Translations under genes and position numbers: made by a program
NCBI GenBank assembly: GCA_024640945.1
Contig: JAHEEA010000007.1
Span: 1-60,820 of the forward strand
Direction of reading: 5' to 3'
DNA length: 60,820 nucleotides
Source: Candidatus Methylopumilus sp.
GTDB lineage: Bacteria > Pseudomonadota > Gammaproteobacteria > Burkholderiales > Methylophilaceae
Shown here: in pieces, positions 45,982 through 55,437 of the stretch
How positions within the stretch are numbered: position 1 is the stretch's first letter
Layout: each line of letters opens with the position of its first letter
Notes under the pieces: model-generated
What the model saw: only the letters and a program-made list of their open reading frames with translations
Told to the model about the DNA's origin: nothing
Database searches by the model: none

Positions 45982-46885
45982 GCGTTTACTCGGCACAATC
46001 CCTGTAATATTTGGGGTGTTGTTGCTGACTTTTGTGCTGGTGCATTCTATTCCTGGTGATCCGGTTGAAGTGATGTTGGGGGAATCTGCAACGAGTGCAG
46101 ATCGTGAAGTGTTACGTCAGAATTTAGGTTTAGATGAGCCGCTACCAATTCAGTTTTTTCAATATGTGGCTAAAGTCGCGCAAGGCGATTTGGGTGTTTC
46201 TATCCATAGTAAAAAACCAATTGTGGATTTATTAGCTGAGCGTTTGCCAGCGACAATGAAATTAGCGGCTTTGGCCTTAATGATTGCGATCAGTATCGGC
46301 GTGCCATTGGGTATTGTGGCGGCTTTAAAAGTTGATCGTTGGGCGGATAATTTAGCCACAGTGTTGAGCTTAACCGTTTCTGCCATGCCGCATTTTTGGT
46401 TGGGACCATTGTTGATGATGGTGTTTGCATTATGGCTAGGTTTCTTGCCAGTGAGTGGTATGGATGCCAACACTTCGATTATCTTGCCAGCGCTGACTTT
46501 AGGTTTTGGCTTGGCTGCTATTCTTACCCGCATGACCCGCGCGAGCATGTTGGAGGTGTTGCATGAAGACTTTATTCGCACAGCTCGTGCTAAGGGCTTG
46601 CCTGAAAAAATAGTGATTCTGAAACATGCTTTACGTGCAGCTTTATTACCGATTGTGACGGTGCTTGGTTTGCAATTGGGGAGTTTGTTAGCGGGCACAG
46701 TGATTACTGAAACGGTGTTTGCTTGGGATGGCATTGGACGTTTATTGGTCGAGTCGATAGAGAAGCGAGATTATCCTGTGACGCAAGCCTGTGTGCTGGT
46801 GATTGCGCTGACTTATGTATTTGTAAATCTGCTGACCGATATTATTTACACTCGAATTGATCCTCGCGTGAGATTTTCTTCATGA
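45974..46885 (+). CDS. Peptide-type ABC transporter permease (DppB/OppB family)
   Basis: This 303-residue permease has about six membrane helices and the DppB-type N-terminal segment IPVIFGVLLLTFVLVHSIPGDPV. The cytoplasmic EAA-like loop is in RTARAKGLPEKIVILKHALR. I choose the TTG at 45974, which has AGGTGG five bases upstream and overlaps the L,D-transpeptidase stop; a GTG at 45965 is the alternative. It forms a pair with the next gene. No binding protein or ATPase gene is adjacent, so those must lie elsewhere. Confidence 0.85.
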   Translation: MLKRLLGTIPVIFGVLLLTFVLVHSIPGDPVEVMLGESATSADREVLRQNLGLDEPLPIQFFQYVAKVAQGDLGVSIHSKKPIVDLLAERLPATMKLAALALMIAISIGVPLGIVAALKVDRWADNLATVLSLTVSAMPHFWLGPLLMMVFALWLGFLPVSGMDANTSIILPALTLGFGLAAILTRMTRASMLEVLHEDFIRTARAKGLPEKIVILKHALRAALLPIVTVLGLQLGSLLAGTVITETVFAWDGIGRLLVESIEKRDYPVTQACVLVIALTYVFVNLLTDIIYTRIDPRVRFSS

Positions 46886-47667
46886 AGCGCTGGTCGATTG
46901 TTGTTCTATTTCTTTGGATATTCGCGGCGGCTTTGGCAGCGTTAATCGATTTAAAGCCGAATCAAATTAATCTTGATTTGATTTTAGCGATGCCACAAAA
47001 CCACCATTGGTTAGGTTGCGATGATTTAGGACGAGAAATTTTGCCGCGTTTATTGTCGGGTGTGCAGGTGTCTTTATGGGTGGTTTTAGTAGTGACATTA
47101 GTCACGGCGACTGTTGGTATTAGCTTGGGTTTAATCTCTGGTTATTATGGTGGTATGGTCGATCGCACCTTGATGCAAATCACTGATGTGTTTTTAGCTT
47201 TCCCAGGTATTTTATTGGCAATTGCTTTTGCTGCCGTGTTGGGTGCGGGATTAAATAATTTGATTTTGGCTTTGTGTTTAACTTCGTGGGTGGGCTATGC
47301 TCGACTCACGCGCGCGCAGGCCTTGTCTATGCGTCAGCGTCAGCATGTCATGGCTGCTGAATCTTTAGGTGCGAGTGTGCCTAGGATTATGTTTAAACAT
47401 ATGCTGCCTCTGCTTGCTGCGCCATTGTTGGTGGAAGCGACGTATAGCATGGCAGGTTTGGTGATTGCTGAAGCCAGTTTGTCATTTTTGGGTTTAGGCA
47501 TACAAGCACCGAATGCCTCTTGGGGTGCAATGTTAAGAGATGGTGTGCGTTATATGTTAGTGGCGCCACATTATGTATTGGCAGTTGGTTTGAGTTTAAT
47601 GTCTTTGGTATTGGCGGTGAACGTGTTGGGAGATCAATTACGTGACCGTTTGGATGTTAGAAATTAA
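46882..47667 (+). CDS. Peptide-type ABC transporter permease (DppC/OppC family)
   Basis: The 261-residue partner permease overlaps the previous gene by four bases. It has HWLGCDDLGREILPRLLSG near the N-terminus (the DppC-type HxLGTDxxGRD motif, here with Cys), about six helices and the EAA-loop AAESLGASVPRIMFKHMLP. Together the two form the membrane channel of a peptide or murein-peptide importer. The neighbours (L,D-transpeptidase and NagZ) suggest murein turnover products as cargo; that is inference. Confidence 0.88.
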   Translation: MKRWSIVVLFLWIFAAALAALIDLKPNQINLDLILAMPQNHHWLGCDDLGREILPRLLSGVQVSLWVVLVVTLVTATVGISLGLISGYYGGMVDRTLMQITDVFLAFPGILLAIAFAAVLGAGLNNLILALCLTSWVGYARLTRAQALSMRQRQHVMAAESLGASVPRIMFKHMLPLLAAPLLVEATYSMAGLVIAEASLSFLGLGIQAPNASWGAMLRDGVRYMLVAPHYVLAVGLSLMSLVLAVNVLGDQLRDRLDVRN

Positions 47668-47680
47668 TAAAGGATAGAAA

Positions 47681-48727
47681 ATGGCACTAGGCCCAGTGAT
47701 GCTGGATGTGGTTGGTACGGAACTTACGCCAGCCGATGTAAAACGCTTGCAGCACCCTTTAGTTGGGGGTGTGATTTTATTTGCACGTAACTTTGAATCA
47801 CCAGAACAATTAAAGGCGCTGACCGCTAGCATTCATGCTGTGCGTCAGCCACCTTTGTTAATTTCAGTGGATCATGAAGGCGGTCGTGTTCAGCGTTTTA
47901 GAGAGGGCTTTACTAAGATTCCACCTATGCGAGAGTTCGGAAAAATTTGGGATGAACATCCTAAAAAAGCTAAAGAATTAGCGGAAGAGGCCGGTTGGAT
48001 TTTGGCTGCTGAGCTTCGTGCGCACGGTGTAGATTTTAGTTACACCCCAGTGTTGGATATGGATTATGGCGAAAGCCAAGTGATTGGCAATCGTGCTTTT
48101 CATTTGAAAGCGCAGGCAATTCATGAGTTGGCTTATGCCTTGATGCACGGACTTAAGCGTGGCGGCATGCCTGCAGTTGGTAAGCATTTTCCTGGGCATG
48201 GTTATGTGGTGGCAGATTCGCATGTGGCGATTCCTGTGGATGAGCGTGAGTTTGATGAAATCGCTCAAAATGATATGCAGCCTTTCCGTCAGCTAATCGA
48301 CGACGGCATACAAGCGATTATGCCTGCGCATGTAATTTATCCTAAAGTCGATGAAAACCCAGCTGGGTTTTCACCACGTTGGTTGCAAAAAGTATTGCGT
48401 GAGCGTTTAGGTTTTAATGGCGTGATTTTTAGTGATGACTTGTCGATGGAAGGTGCGGGCGTTGCTGGTGATGTGACTGCGCGTGCCTTAGCTGCACTGA
48501 ATGCGGGTTGCGATATGGTTTTATTATGTAACCAGCCTGATAAAGCAGATGAGCTGTTAGCGAATCTGAAATGGGAAATTTCAGGTGCGAGTCGTGCGAG
48601 GTTAGCGCGTATGCATGGGGCACATCATCCGATGACGATGGATCAACTTCATGAAAACGCTGAGTTTGTGTCAGCGGTAAAACGCGTGGATTTGGTGGGT
48701 AAGTCTGAGGCAGATTTATTTAATTAA
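47681..48727 (+). CDS. nagZ: Beta-N-acetylhexosaminidase NagZ
   Basis: This 348-residue family GH3 enzyme removes N-acetylglucosamine from anhydro-muropeptides in the cytoplasm during cell-wall recycling. The catalytic loop KHFPGHG is at residues 168-174, followed by Asp179-Ser-His181, the mobile loop with the general acid/base pair. The segment VDHEGGRVQRF near 63 is characteristic. There is no signal peptide, as expected. It lies 13 bases after the permease pair. Confidence 0.96.
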   Translation: MALGPVMLDVVGTELTPADVKRLQHPLVGGVILFARNFESPEQLKALTASIHAVRQPPLLISVDHEGGRVQRFREGFTKIPPMREFGKIWDEHPKKAKELAEEAGWILAAELRAHGVDFSYTPVLDMDYGESQVIGNRAFHLKAQAIHELAYALMHGLKRGGMPAVGKHFPGHGYVVADSHVAIPVDEREFDEIAQNDMQPFRQLIDDGIQAIMPAHVIYPKVDENPAGFSPRWLQKVLRERLGFNGVIFSDDLSMEGAGVAGDVTARALAALNAGCDMVLLCNQPDKADELLANLKWEISGASRARLARMHGAHHPMTMDQLHENAEFVSAVKRVDLVGKSEADLFN

Positions 48728-48745
48728 ATTGTCACATGAATAAGC

Positions 48746-48774
48746 TTGAAACTTAATCTTAAAGCCGCTATCTT
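48746..48774 (+). promoter_or_regulatory. Likely sigma-70 promoter for the Bax-inhibitor-1 family gene
   Basis: TTGAAA (48746-48751) and TATCTT (48769-48774) are 17 bases apart, ending 35 bases before the start codon. Confidence 0.55.
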
Positions 48775-48809
48775 AGTGAGGTAGTCACTTTTTTTAAAAG
48801 GAAATTGCA

Positions 48810-49502
48810 ATGTCTGATGATGTTCAAGTATTAGGTCGTGAAAGTAGTTTAGCTGCAACCCAAAACAAGGTGTTGCGTAACACGTACGCTCTGCTTGGTT
48901 TAACCATGATTCCTACCATGATCGGTGCGTTTTTTGGTCTTCAAATGAATTTTAGCTTTATGGCACAACATCCTTTCATATTTGGTATTGGATTTATTGC
49001 TGTAATGTTTGTGATGTTCCAACTCATCGCAGCGAATCAAAACAAAGCGCTTGGCGTTTGGTTGTTGTTAGCGATGACATTTGTTTTTGGTTTGTTGCTT
49101 GGCCCAATTCTTCAAGCTGCGTTGCACCTAAGCAATGGTGCTGAAATTGTTGGTTTAGCTGCTGCTGGAACAGGCGTTACCTTTTTAAGTTTAGCGGCAA
49201 TTGGTTCTTCTCCAGCACGCGACTTTAGCGGCTTGGGCAAGTTCTTATTTGTCGGTTTAATCTTAGTGGTGATTGCTTCACTCGCTAATATGTTCTTCCA
49301 CTTCGATCCTGCGCACTTGGTGATTTCAGGCGTTTCAGTGTTGATTTTCTCTGGTTATATTTTGTATGACGTGAATCAAATTGTGCGCGGTGGCCAAACG
49401 AACTACGTGATGGCGACATTGAGTCTGTATCTTGATATCTACAACTTGTTCGTGAATCTATTAAGTATCTTAATGAGCTTGATGGGTAACGATAGAGATT
49501 AA
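48810..49502 (+). CDS. Bax inhibitor-1/YccA family membrane protein
   Basis: This 230-residue protein has about seven hydrophobic helices and the family pattern (NTYALLGLTMIPTMIGAFFG at the start, YDVNQIVRGGQTNYV and LSLYLDIYNLFVNLL near the end). E. coli YccA interacts with the FtsH protease, and other members form proton-sensitive calcium leak channels. Which role applies here is unknown. It has its own promoter and terminator. Confidence 0.92.
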   Translation: MSDDVQVLGRESSLAATQNKVLRNTYALLGLTMIPTMIGAFFGLQMNFSFMAQHPFIFGIGFIAVMFVMFQLIAANQNKALGVWLLLAMTFVFGLLLGPILQAALHLSNGAEIVGLAAAGTGVTFLSLAAIGSSPARDFSGLGKFLFVGLILVVIASLANMFFHFDPAHLVISGVSVLIFSGYILYDVNQIVRGGQTNYVMATLSLYLDIYNLFVNLLSILMSLMGNDRD

Positions 49503-49533
49503 TTGCTGATTGATTCTAGATTAAAGTAAACAT

Positions 49534-49560
49534 AAAAAAACCCGCTGATGGCGGGTTTTT

Positions 49561-49562
<2 letters not shown>
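49534..49562. terminator. Bidirectional terminator between the BI-1 gene and tadA
   Basis: A CCCGC/GCGGG stem with a TGATG loop lies between an A-run and a T-run, ending both convergent transcripts. Confidence 0.92.
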
Positions 49563-50876
<1,314 letters not shown>

Positions 50877-50885
50877 GTGCTTATT

Positions 50886-51797
50886 CTACAACGCTGATGA
50901 ATCCCAGTTGGTTTTTTCTATTTGTTTGAGTAGCCATTGTTGCGCTTTACCCATCGCTTTGTCTGAAGTTCGCCATGCTAAATGCATGGGCACTTCATGT
51001 TTACTTTCTGTGACTTGTTTGATGATGAGATCGCCGCTTGCGATGTGTTTTTCGGCTAAAAACTTGGGCAAATAGCCAACGCCTAATCCTTTGATTTGGG
51101 CTTCCAGTTTGCTTTGCATATTAGGCATGGTGAGTACATCTTGGCCTTTTAAAATACCGGATGTGCGTGGCGGTAAGTTGCGTGAACTATCTGCTGCTGA
51201 AATAGACCGATATTGCACAATATCTTGATTCTTTAATGGGTCAGGTAAGTTTGCAAGAGGGTGGTGGGCGGCAACAGCAAATTCAAAATCAAGATGGCAT
51301 AGCATTTTGTTTGAGTAGCCACCGCCTGCTGGGCCATCACCAGGTGCGCCGATTGAGATGTCAGCACGCCCAGTCATCAGCGCGTCCCAAACACCGCCGT
51401 AAACTTCATTTAATACTTTGATGCGCGTACCAAAATTTTGTTGGTAGAAGCGTTCTAATAAGTCGAGCAGCGTTGCCATGGGGAGTGCGTCGCTCATTGC
51501 AATAGTGAGTTCGGTTTCAATGCCTGTTGCAATGCGTTTGACGCGCGCTTCCAATTCATTAGCTGCTTGTAGAAGATGCCGTCCTTCTTGCAGTAGTTCT
51601 GCGCCAGCATCCGTCAGTGTGGCGCGATGGCCTGTACGGTTAAATAAACTGACGCCTAAGTCTTCTTCTAGTTTTCTAACGGTATAGGTAATGGCTGATG
51701 GTACGCGAAACAAAGATTCTGCTGCGGCAGCAAAGCTACCTTTGCGAGCAATTGTGTCTAAAACTTCGATAGATTCTAGGGTTAGTTTATTATTCAT
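50886..51797 (-). CDS. LysR-family transcriptional regulator
   Basis: This 303-residue LysR-type protein has an N-terminal helix-turn-helix (about 6-65, with GSFAAAAESLFRVPSAITYTVRKLEEDLG) and a periplasmic-binding-like effector domain (about 90-295). It is divergent from the pirin-yceI-OYE-nitroreductase genes across 100 bases that contain a good inverted repeat, so it most likely regulates them. The effector is unknown; an electrophile or quinone would fit the neighbours. Confidence 0.92.
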   Translation of the reverse strand: MNNKLTLESIEVLDTIARKGSFAAAAESLFRVPSAITYTVRKLEEDLGVSLFNRTGHRATLTDAGAELLQEGRHLLQAANELEARVKRIATGIETELTIAMSDALPMATLLDLLERFYQQNFGTRIKVLNEVYGGVWDALMTGRADISIGAPGDGPAGGGYSNKMLCHLDFEFAVAAHHPLANLPDPLKNQDIVQYRSISAADSSRNLPPRTSGILKGQDVLTMPNMQSKLEAQIKGLGVGYLPKFLAEKHIASGDLIIKQVTESKHEVPMHLAWRTSDKAMGKAQQWLLKQIEKTNWDSSAL

Positions 51798-51860
51798 ATT
51801 TTTTGAATGATTAATACAAAATTATTCGCTATCTAGTTTAATCCTCTTTATTTAATATGC

Positions 51861-51886
51861 AATTCATTATTCAGAATAATTGAATT
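51861..51886. promoter_or_regulatory. Inverted repeat, candidate LysR operator upstream of pirin
   Basis: AATTCA (51861-51866) with TGAATT (51881-51886) encloses TTATTC-A-GAATAA, giving a nearly perfect 26-base inverted repeat with one unpaired base. It contains the T-N11-A pattern used by LysR-type regulators. It ends 12 bases before the pirin start codon. Confidence 0.55.
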
Positions 51887-51897
51887 AAAGGTGAACA

Positions 51898-52599
51898 ATG
51901 GAAATCAGATTATCAAACAGTCGCGGACATGCACATCATGGCTGGCTGGAGACTTTTCACTCATTTTCATTCAATCGTTATTACGATCCTTCGCGTATGG
52001 GGTTTTCTGTATTGCGTGTGATTAATGATGATTTTATTCAGCCTGCAAATGGCTTTGGCATGCACCCGCACCAGAATATGGAAATCATTACCTATATGTT
52101 GCAAGGTGCGGTAGAGCACAGAGATAGTATAGGCAATGGTGCGATTATTGAGGCGGGTGATGTGCAGCGTATGACAGCTGGGACTGGTATCGTTCATAGC
52201 GAAGTGAATCCATCTGAAACTGAACAAACCCATCTTTTACAGATTTGGCTAATGCCTTCTGAATTAGGATTAACGCCAAGTTATGAAGACAAAAAAATCC
52301 CGTTTTCTCGTAAATTAAATCAATGGTGTTTGATTGGTTCATCTGATGCGCGTGATGATTCCTTAATCATTCATCAAGACGTGGATTTATGGGCAACGTA
52401 TTTATCTGCAGGACATGCTTTGAGTTATGAGCCGAAAGTTGGACGAAGCTTGTATTTACAAGTTGCGACAGGCTCGGTGAATTTGAATGGTGCTACTTTA
52501 CAACAAGGCGATGCTGCTGTTTTTGAGCAGGCTGAGGCTTTAACGCTAGAAGCGCAAAGTGATACCGAGATTTTATTGTTTGATTTGCCTCATGAATAA
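51898..52599 (+). CDS. Pirin family protein (YhhW-like)
   Basis: This 233-residue double-cupin protein has the pirin metal site: HPHQNMEI (two His, about 57 and 59), later GIVHSEVN (His and Glu near 100). Bacterial pirins can act as quercetin dioxygenases or redox-responsive factors. The start is MEIRLSNSRGHAHHGWLETFHSFSF-type, characteristic of YhhW. It has an AAAGGTGA ribosome-binding site and is the first gene after the LysR control region. Confidence 0.92.
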   Translation: MEIRLSNSRGHAHHGWLETFHSFSFNRYYDPSRMGFSVLRVINDDFIQPANGFGMHPHQNMEIITYMLQGAVEHRDSIGNGAIIEAGDVQRMTAGTGIVHSEVNPSETEQTHLLQIWLMPSELGLTPSYEDKKIPFSRKLNQWCLIGSSDARDDSLIIHQDVDLWATYLSAGHALSYEPKVGRSLYLQVATGSVNLNGATLQQGDAAVFEQAEALTLEAQSDTEILLFDLPHE

Positions 52600-52627
52600 T
52601 CTAAGTGATTTTTAAAGGAGTATTAAG

Positions 52628-53212
52628 ATGAATGGTTTTAAAAAAATAGTCGTGCTTGCAGGTTTATTGGCTGCAACTAATGCGATGGCGGAAGTTGAAA
52701 ACTATAAAATAGATAACGCACATAGTTTTGCTAATTTCAGTATTCGCCATGTGGCCTCTAAATTATCGGGGACATTTAGTGATGTGACCGGTAACCTTAA
52801 GATTGACCGTGATAACCTAGCGAACTCTAGCGTCGACGCGAAAATTAGTTTGCTCAGTGTGAATACCAGTTTGGCTAAGCGTGATGAACATATCAAAAAA
52901 GAAGAGTATTTAGATGTGGGTCATTTTGCTGATATGCAATTCGTTAGCACTAAAGTGCTTGCGAGCAAAAATGCGAATGAAAGCGTGATTACTGGTAAGC
53001 TCACCTTACACGGTGTGACCAAGGAACTGACCTTCCCCTTTAAAGTCTTAGGATATGCAAACGACCCATGGGGCGGTTATCGCACGGGAATTGAAGCGAA
53101 GACTAATTTAAAGGCTTCTGATTTTGGATTTACTTGGGCGGCTAAAGCAGGCGGCCCTGTTGGTGACGACCTTGAAGTGACTTTGCTCATTGAAGGCGTT
53201 AAAACGAATTAA
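52628..53212 (+). CDS. YceI family periplasmic lipocalin-like protein
   Basis: The 194-residue protein has a signal peptide (cleavage near NAMAEVEN, about 22) and a YceI domain. The segment YKIDNAHSFANFSIRHV is the family start, and WGGYRTGIEAKTNLKASDFG lies near the C-terminus. YceI proteins bind isoprenoids or amides in a beta-barrel. The gene has a strong AAAGGAG site. It lies 28 bases after pirin and 26 bases before the OYE gene, so they are probably co-transcribed. Confidence 0.93.
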   Translation: MNGFKKIVVLAGLLAATNAMAEVENYKIDNAHSFANFSIRHVASKLSGTFSDVTGNLKIDRDNLANSSVDAKISLLSVNTSLAKRDEHIKKEEYLDVGHFADMQFVSTKVLASKNANESVITGKLTLHGVTKELTFPFKVLGYANDPWGGYRTGIEAKTNLKASDFGFTWAAKAGGPVGDDLEVTLLIEGVKTN

Positions 53213-53238
53213 TATTGTTTACACAAAAGGATAGCAAC

Positions 53239-54312
53239 ATGACGGATTTATTTAGCCCAGTGAAACTAGGCAGCATTGCAATGAGTAACCGTATGGTGAT
53301 GGCACCGCTGACGCGTAATCGTTCGAATATGGAAGGTGTGCCACAACCAATTAACGTGACTTATTACGAGCAGCGTGCGAGTGCTGGCCTAATTATTACT
53401 GAAGCGACGCCAATCTCAGCAATGGGACATGGCTATCCTTTATTGCCTGGTATTTATACCGATGCACAAGTGGCTGGTTGGAAAAAGATTACCGATGCAG
53501 TTCATGCAAAAGGCGGCAAGATTGTGATTCAACTTTGGCATGTCGGCCGCATTTCACATCCAAGTTTACTCAATGGTGCACAACCAGTTGCACCATCTGG
53601 AATTAAACCAGCAGGTAAAGCATTTACGTATACCGGTTTAGTGGATTATGTTGAGCCCCGCGCATTAGATGCAACTGAATTGCCTGGCATCGTTGCTGAT
53701 TATGTTCACGCAACAAAGTGCGCGCTGGCAGCTGGTTTTGATGGTGTTGAGATCCATTCAGCTAATGGCTATTTGTTGGATCAATTCTTACGTGATGGCA
53801 CAAATAAACGTACTGATAGTTATGGCGGTAGCATTGAAAATCGTGCACGTTTACTAATGGAAGTGACTAAAGCAGTGGTTGCTGTTGCAGGTTCAGATAA
53901 AGTGGGTGTGCGTTTGTCTCCAGTGAATCCTTTTAATGATATGAAAGACAGCAACCCACAAGCGCTATTTAATGATGTTACAGAGCAACTTAATCAATTT
54001 AATTTGGCTTATCTACATGTCGTTGAAGGTGGAATTCATGGCGGCGGCGTAGCGGATCCATTTGATTTTGATGCGATGCGCAAATTGTGTAAATCACCTT
54101 ACATGGCCAATTTGTCTTATGACAAGGCACGCGGTAATGCAGCGATTGCAAGTGGCCATGCTGATGCTGTGGCTTATGGCGTACCATTTATTGCAAATCC
54201 AGATTTGGTTGAGCGTTTCCGTCAAGATGCGCCACTTAATGAAGCTGATTCAAAATCTTTTTACGGTGGTACTGAAAAAGGCTACATCGATTATCCATTT
54301 CTTAACGCTTAA
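53239..54312 (+). CDS. Old yellow enzyme-family alkene reductase (NemA-like)
   Basis: The 357-residue FMN-dependent reductase starts at ATG 53239 with AAGGA upstream. It has the substrate-binding HSANGYL motif (His and Asn about 175 and 178) followed by DQFLRDGTNKRTDSYGGS, and early MVMAPLTRNRS. NemA-type enzymes reduce activated alkenes, N-ethylmaleimide, nitro esters and quinones, detoxifying electrophiles. Its place among pirin, YceI and a nitroreductase supports an electrophile-stress role. Confidence 0.93.
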   Translation: MTDLFSPVKLGSIAMSNRMVMAPLTRNRSNMEGVPQPINVTYYEQRASAGLIITEATPISAMGHGYPLLPGIYTDAQVAGWKKITDAVHAKGGKIVIQLWHVGRISHPSLLNGAQPVAPSGIKPAGKAFTYTGLVDYVEPRALDATELPGIVADYVHATKCALAAGFDGVEIHSANGYLLDQFLRDGTNKRTDSYGGSIENRARLLMEVTKAVVAVAGSDKVGVRLSPVNPFNDMKDSNPQALFNDVTEQLNQFNLAYLHVVEGGIHGGGVADPFDFDAMRKLCKSPYMANLSYDKARGNAAIASGHADAVAYGVPFIANPDLVERFRQDAPLNEADSKSFYGGTEKGYIDYPFLNA

Positions 54313-54327
54313 AGAAAACTGATCCAT

Positions 54328-54927
54328 ATGAGAAAACCAGCGATCACCCAAGTGCCTATTGATAAGACGCTCGCAGAGCGTTGGAGTGGGCGTGCTTATG
54401 ATGCAAGTAAAGCAATTTCATCTGAACAGACGATTGCTTTGTTGGAGGCTGCTCGCTGGGCACCTTCTTGCATGGGTGATCAGCCTTGGCGGATTGTGGT
54501 TTGGGATAAAAATATTGATGCAGCTGCGTGGCAAAAGGCTTTTGATTGCTTAGCGCCTAGCAATCAAACTTGGGTACAGCATGCACCTTTATTGTTTTTA
54601 ATTTGTGCAGATACTTTGTTTAGCAAAAATGCGCAGCCTAATCGTTGGGCTCAGTATGACACAGGCGCTGCTGCTCAAAATCTGTGTTTGCAAGCAAGCA
54701 GTATGGACTTGATTGCCCATCAGCTTGGTGGTTTTGATGCAGAAAAAACGCGTGAACAGTTCAATATTCCGGCGCAATTTACTTTGATGGCGATGATTTC
54801 TGTTGGGCATCGTGTGAGTGAATCGGCAATACCTGAAGATTTGTTAGCGAGAGAAACTGCTGAGCGTAGCCGTCGACCTTTAGGCGAGTTGTTTTATCAG
54901 GGTTCCTGGGCAAATCCAATCAAGTAA
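54328..54927 (+). CDS. Nitroreductase family protein
   Basis: This 199-residue FMN nitroreductase-fold protein has the segment RWSGRAYDASKAIS with the conserved Arg-Ser-type FMN contact region changed to Arg-Ala-Tyr, and EAARWAPSCMGDQPW near residue 45-59. DTGAAAQNLCLQAS is the central helix. It is the last gene of the LysR-controlled block, 15 bases after the OYE gene. It probably reduces quinones or nitro compounds with NAD(P)H; substrate unknown. Confidence 0.9.
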   Translation: MRKPAITQVPIDKTLAERWSGRAYDASKAISSEQTIALLEAARWAPSCMGDQPWRIVVWDKNIDAAAWQKAFDCLAPSNQTWVQHAPLLFLICADTLFSKNAQPNRWAQYDTGAAAQNLCLQASSMDLIAHQLGGFDAEKTREQFNIPAQFTLMAMISVGHRVSESAIPEDLLARETAERSRRPLGELFYQGSWANPIK

Positions 54928-54936
54928 CAGGAATGA

Positions 54937-54965
54937 TTCAGTAAAAGCCAGTCATCTGCTAGAAT
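54937..54965 (+). promoter_or_regulatory. Possible promoter of the thioredoxin-like gene
   Basis: TTCAGT (54937-54942) and TAGAAT (54960-54965) are 17 bases apart, with the -10 ending 33 bases before the start codon. Confidence 0.45.
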
Positions 54966-54998
54966 AACGCCACTAAAACATCAACTATAGGAAATATC

Positions 54999-55364
54999 AT
55001 GGCTGTAGTCACACTTACTAAGGACAATTTCAAAGAAACCATTGTTAACAATCCGTTTGTGATTGTTGATTTCTGGGCAAAATGGTGTGATCCATGTGTG
55101 GCATTCACGCCAGTGTTTGAAGCGGCTGCTGAAAAGAATCCTGACATTTTATTCGGTATGGTGGATACAGAAGCGAACCCAGAAATTGCGGAATATTTTG
55201 AAGTAACAAAAATTCCTGGCATTTTGATTATTCGTGAGCAGGCTGGCATTCATGCGCAACAAGGTGAAATCGGTGCCCCAGCCTTAGATAAAATTATCGA
55301 GTGGGCACGTGAGTTTGATTTGACACAAGTACGTGAATATTACAAAGAGCAAGACGCTCAGTAG
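54999..55364 (+). CDS. Thioredoxin-like protein with a Cys-Asp-Pro-Cys active site
   Basis: This 121-residue cytoplasmic thioredoxin-fold protein has active-site WCDPC (Cys 30 and 33) instead of the WCGPC of TrxA. The cis-proline is in KIPGI (Pro 73). A C-terminal helical extension (about 105-121, EFDLTQVREYYKEQD) is longer than in TrxA. No signal peptide is visible. The Gly-to-Asp change should alter redox potential, and a housekeeping TrxA probably exists elsewhere. It is convergent with nlpD across a strong terminator. Confidence 0.88.
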   Translation: MAVVTLTKDNFKETIVNNPFVIVDFWAKWCDPCVAFTPVFEAAAEKNPDILFGMVDTEANPEIAEYFEVTKIPGILIIREQAGIHAQQGEIGAPALDKIIEWAREFDLTQVREYYKEQDAQ

Positions 55365-55392
55365 TCAATTAAGAAGTAATTAAATGCATAAT

Positions 55393-55420
55393 AAAAAAGC
55401 CGCTTGATAGCGGCTTTTTT
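55393..55420. terminator. Bidirectional terminator between the thioredoxin-like gene and nlpD
   Basis: GCCGCT pairs with AGCGGC around a TGAT loop, extended by A- and T-runs on either side. It terminates the thioredoxin-like gene and the purB-to-nlpD operon. Confidence 0.92.
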
Positions 55421-55437
55421 GCGGACAATTTTTTGAA

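Noticed and set aside
46159-46734. Reverse-strand open frame of 191 codons antisense to the DppB-like permease
   Set aside because: It is a shadow of a hydrophobic membrane protein gene (giving Lys/Asn/Thr-rich antisense sequence) and lacks a start context.
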